NCBI GenBank assembly: GCA_964017045.1 | Contig: OZ024807.1 | Coordinates: 9,123,981-9,187,980 of the forward strand | Direction of reading: 5' to 3' | DNA length: 64,000 bases | DNA from: Omphiscola glabra | Lineage: Eukaryota > Mollusca > Gastropoda > Lymnaeidae | In this document: positions 61,801 through 64,000 of the stretch, piece after piece | How the letters are laid out: the number at the start of each line of letters is the position of its first letter | Numbering within the stretch: the stretch's first letter is position 1 | Notes under the pieces: model-generated | Told to the model about the DNA's origin: nothing | The model's database searches: none | The model's input: the letters and a program-made list of their open reading frames with translations, nothing else | Translations under genes and position numbers: made by a program

Positions 61801-64000
61801 ATATCTCAGTTATTGAATTTGTTGATCAATTTCCTCACATCAAACAGAAATGATGTTACCCGTAGACGAGTACAGGCGCAGAGTGATCCTACCCAACATT
61901 CCTAATCGCTTGATTCCGGCGGAAATGGTTGTTGTCTCCCCCTGGCCCAATACAAAGTTCTTCGTCAGCAGTGCATCAGAAATCGAGAGATACGTCACCA
62001 ATTCAGGTGACGTGGTCAAGGTAGGCAGTTTTATTTTAAGGGCAAACTTATTTTGCTTTTACCGGTATCGTAGTCGTGACATAACAGAAGCTCTGCCACC
62101 TAACTTGACGACAGATGACTTCTCTCAGATGACTTCTCTAAAATAACTTTTCTCAGATGATCTCTTTCTCAGATGACATCTCTCTCAGATGACTTCTCTC
62201 TCTCAGATGACTTCTCTCAGATGACCTCTCTCTCAGATGACTTCTATAAGACTACTTGTGTCAGATGACTTCTCTCAGATGACTTTTCTTAAGCCCTCCA
62301 CAAAGATACACCTGTTGAAGTATTCGCTCCGGCCTCCCTCCCAATGTCAGGGGCGTAGGACTCTGTGGAAGCGATTACAAAACCGGACGACAGAATCATA
62401 GGCGCATTGTTTTTTGTAAGAGCCTGGGGCAAATATGTAAATATATAAATCTTTGATTTCATTTCAGCGTTCCTGACGGCATCCGATCCGTAGTTTATTG
62501 ATTACTTTCATCAAATTCTTTTACACGTCGGAGCGTTGTAATCACACCAAACTGAACACAAGTCCTTACCCAATTAGCCATGTAAACTTCATCCCATAAG
62601 ACATATATATCTGGTGTACATGTAATCAAAGAATACATAACGCAGCTCGCTATGAGAAGGAGAAATAATGCCCAACTACCCACTTCAAGGTTCTCTCGAC
62701 GACATGCTGGACCTAAATGCCAGTACACCACAGACAGAATAGACACTACGCCATTATTACCATAAATACGTAAAAGTTTAAGGCGGTGAAAAGCGTTCAT
62801 TAACTACACAAACTCTTAAATGCACCACGCGCAATAAAACACAATATACGGTGCGTAACAATGACTGGTGCAATTCCCACCCTCAGGACTGTCTCTTGTT
62901 TAGCTGAAGTACTCTTTACTTTAACTACACCACAGGTTGTCCTGTCTTGTTGTATCCATTAGCGCTCATATGTCTGTGTTTCCAAACGTTGTATCTGATC
63001 TTCACCACCTACGCTGTTTATTTGTTGTCTTTTATTTCTTACCGCTTAAATACATATGATTGATTAGGTCTTTCAACATTGCAAAACCAACGATGAATTT
63101 TTTTAATAATTTAGTTTTTTAAAGTGACATCTAATTTGTTTATCTTTAAAACTTAAGGACAAAAACACGCGAATTTTTAATGAAAGTAAATTTTTTTTTA
63201 AAGTTTATTAAGAATTTAAAAAAAAAAATTAGTCGTCGGCTTCTCTGTTCTTAAATTATTTTTTTTTACCAACGCAAGTTGTTTTTGTTGCTTAAATTTC
63301 AGCGAATTAATAAAACTGTTTCATAAAAAATTAGATATGTCATTTAAAAAAAATATATATATGTTGGTGTGTTGTTTTTCTCTTCAAAATCGATTTCAGA
63401 ACCCATACCATACCGGAAATTTTTACATCAGAAGTGATAAGGGCATCCTAACAATGTACACCCAGACCTCCACGTGTCGGACCAACTACGAGGAACCCAT
63501 GGGCGCGGCGCCAAATCTTTGTATCGTCATACCGACCAGCCTGTTTTACTACAGATACTTCTGGAGGTCTGTCTTCACAATCGTAAATGGACATTAAACG
63601 TTGTTGTTGTTGTTTATAAAGTCACATTCTTAATTAAATCAAACTTATTGTTATTGGTATAGCAATTATTATTATTATTATTATTTGTTGTCTTATATAG
63701 CGCGGTACCCCAGTTTAGGGCTAGGCTCACCGCGCTGTACATAAAAATATTAAAAAAAGAGACACAATGGTGATATTAACATAAAATACATATATATAAT
63801 AAAGAATTATGTTGTTTGAAAATGTAGACAAGATTACCTTAACTGAAGCCGTTGAAATAATAGAGCTCATTTTGCAAACCTTTCCAATCAATTGTACAGT
63901 AATGAATTATATTTGATGACAAATTTCCCACTTTCCCCAAATTTTCTCAACAACTTTCATAGTTATTTATTTGGTTTTGTTTGTTGTTTTCCCCTTTGTG
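52837..64000 (+). CDS. Module C: IgGFc-binding-domain-like protein, truncated by window end
   Basis: Exons: possible 52837-52888, then 53515-53633, 54963-55063, 57310-57468, 58226-58369, 59256-59326, 60808-60918, 61848-62020, 63400-63566; the rest lies beyond the window. All junctions AG/GT and in phase, with lengths 119, 159, 144, 71, 111 and 167 equal to counterparts in A or B. The product would be another extracellular domain protein. If 52837-52888 is real it gives a signal peptide and makes C a separate gene. Otherwise B's exon 14 can splice to 53515 in phase, giving a two-domain protein. Intron positions hold entirely different repeats from A and B. Confidence 0.72.
53515..53633 (+). 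CDS. Module C exon 2: start of domain
   Basis: Bounded by AACCAG and GTAAGC, 119 nt as in gene A, phase 1 to 0. It encodes VSSLGTTFLLSCPNLHSAF and ends FSLKSFE. Confidence 0.85.
53788..54186. repeat. 31-bp minisatellite, about 13 copies
   Basis: The unit includes CAACCTACAACATGACTTTG then CATCAAATGCC. Nearly uniform. Module C intron 2. Confidence 0.95.
54590..54945. repeat. degenerate repeat of about 39 bp with CRE-like sites
   Basis: Units include TTTTAGCCAGCTTTACATGA and CGTCATCA. Two units have the full palindrome TGACGTCA (CREB/ATF site) and several have ACGTCAT. It ends about 18 bases before module C exon 3. Confidence 0.82.
54963..55063 (+). CDS. Module C exon 3
   Basis: Bounded by ATTACAG and GTATGG, 101 nt, phase 0 to 2. 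It encodes VTVEAIAFSLSSVIQRVTLK. One codon longer than the 98-nt exons of A and B. Confidence 0.8.
55145..55490. repeat. 10-11-bp repeat, GGACCAGGCA type
   Basis: About 33 units of CAGGACCAGG with longer variants (AGAAACCGGACATGACC). Open on the - strand in three frames (Pro-Gly-Pro-rich), not coding. Module C intron 3. Confidence 0.93.
55650..56884. repeat. 28-bp minisatellite of 3' splice-site-like units, about 44 copies
   Basis: The unit contains AACCTTCCTGTTTCAG, a pyrimidine tract plus AG. A 476-bp block of 17 units is repeated once: rare variants at 55883, 55995 and about 56195 recur 476 bases later. It fills most of the intron before module C exon 4. Confidence 0.96.
57310..57468 (+). 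CDS. Module C exon 4: AWGTIYYVITG exon
   Basis: Starts after GTTTCAAAG, 159 nt as in B, phase 2 to 2, donor GTGAGT. It encodes PNAEKGTTLTYRLTGADKF and PVYAWGTIYYVITGK. Confidence 0.87.
57525..57870. repeat. 34-bp satellite made from the end of a miniature element
   Basis: About 10 units of GCCAGTGTCGTTACTAGGGT and TCGTGCTGATGGG. The unit resembles the CAGTGGCGTAGCTAGGGT end of the hAT-type elements, and the last unit runs on into GTTGCCCGGGG, like the inside of such an element. Confidence 0.88.
58226..58369 (+). CDS. Module C exon 5
   Basis: Bounded by GCACAG and GTAAAC, 144 nt as in B, phase 2 to 2. It encodes SMPFVLITTVEENTVTMWLS and ends LERKLKM. Confidence 0.85.
58372..59115. repeat. 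13-bp tandem repeat, about 50 degenerate copies
   Basis: The unit is AAGTAGACGTTAA with GATG variants. It begins almost at the donor of module C exon 5 and reaches to 140 bases before exon 6. Confidence 0.9.
59256..59326 (+). CDS. Module C exon 6: 71-nt conserved exon
   Basis: Bounded by TCTCAG and GTGAGC, phase 2 to 1. It encodes LETFVISKCSGNEAFDNVHA. Confidence 0.86.
59587..59680. mobile_element. possible hAT-like fragment
   Basis: GGTTACCAAACAACGGCCCA then GGGCCGGATCCGACCCGCGA resembles the end of hAT-type miniature elements. Only one end is visible. Confidence 0.35.
60808..60918 (+). CDS. Module C exon 7: GVISGNC exon
   Basis: Bounded by CACCAG and GTTAGC, 111 nt as in gene A, phase 1 to 1. 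It encodes PVGVISGNCRTIVNGIKCPE and ends TDMMAG. Confidence 0.88.
61085..61590 (+). pseudogene. LINE reverse transcriptase C-terminal fragment with zinc finger
   Basis: In different frames it reads RLPKILMYGEFSSGK, SLKSMVIDMRLWETLASNCA, then MCVCPTCGRDFSGT and, after breaks, IGHPYMRCSNDV: the end of a non-LTR reverse transcriptase with its CxxC motif. Dead copy in module C intron 7. Confidence 0.75.
61848..62020 (+). CDS. Module C exon 8: EMMLP exon
   Basis: Bounded by AAACAG and GTAGGC, 173 nt, phase 1 to 0. It encodes EMMLPVDEYRRRVILPNIPN and ends NSGDVVK. Confidence 0.87.
62107..62290. repeat. 16-bp tandem repeat, CAGATGACTTCTCTCT type
   Basis: About 11 irregular units starting 87 bases after module C exon 8. 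Confidence 0.85.
62500..62885. repeat. dispersed repeat, partner of 12000-12290
   Basis: Shares ACATAACGCAGCTCGCTAT and the GCGTTCATTAACTACACAAA-type block with the earlier copy. It sits in the intron before exon 9 in module C, as the earlier copy does in gene A. Confidence 0.5.
63400..63566 (+). CDS. Module C exon 9: APNLCIVIP exon
   Basis: Bounded by TTTCAG and GTCTGT, 167 nt as in A and B, phase 0 to 2. It encodes NPYHTGNFYIRSDKGILTMY and APNLCIVIPTSLFYYRYFW. The last C exon inside the window. Confidence 0.88.
63662..63750 (-). mobile_element. palindromic short element, copy 3
   Basis: (ATT)n then TATATAGCGCGGTACCCCAG and GGGCTAGGCTCACCGCGCTG: the same palindrome as at 35716 and 40895, with the trinucleotide tail. 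Confidence 0.6.

Overview
The window looks like an animal nuclear genome, most probably a gastropod mollusc. It is AT-rich, its genes are broken into small GT-AG exons separated by long introns, non-LTR retrotransposon pieces and hAT-type miniature elements are frequent, and almost every intron holds its own tandem repeat. There are no bacterial operons, no convincing RNA gene and no CRISPR array. The organism is inferred from general character, not from a diagnostic gene.

The coding content is one tandem family on the + strand. Three paralogous modules (A, B, C) encode extracellular proteins resembling the IgGFc-binding N-terminal domain (as in vertebrate FCGBP and many molluscan IgGFc-binding-like proteins). 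I assembled the exons by hand from homology between the modules, splice sites and intron phase. Gene A (900-24951) is complete in this model: 18 exons, 2034 coding bases, exactly 677 codons plus stop. It gives a signal peptide, a long ectodomain, a DNDCDG metal-binding motif, a Thr-rich mucin-like stalk, several micro-exons, one transmembrane helix and a cytoplasmic tail of about 70 residues. Module B (31498-52620) has 12 recognisable exons with the same phases. It lacks a recognisable signal-peptide exon, the 84-nt exon and a transmembrane exon. Module C (about 52837 or 53515 to beyond the window end) has 8 or 9 exons and runs off the right edge. B and C could be separate genes, or one gene with two domains, because B's last phase matches C's first domain exon.

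Layout: 1-899 upstream of A; 900-24951 gene A; 24952-31497 between A and B, with repeats, a 734-bp terminal-inverted-repeat element carrying a hairpin, and minisatellites; 31498-52620 module B; 52837-64000 module C. Retrotransposon fragments (RNase H, reverse transcriptase and endonuclease pieces) lie in the introns of all three modules. Miniature elements with 8-bp target duplications lie in introns of A and B and between them.

The most unusual feature is how the minisatellites relate to splice sites. In at least three introns the repeated unit contains the exon-intron junction itself. After the exon ending at 36897 there are 20 further copies of a 30-bp unit, each with its own 5' splice site. 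After 11024 a 27-bp unit keeps an open frame for about 8 units. After 23754 a 44-bp unit copies the donor region. Two other introns hold long arrays of 3' splice-site-like units, the largest being about 44 units of 28 bp at 55650-56884. The family has kept its exon lengths and phases while its introns filled with private arrays of splice-site-like sequence.
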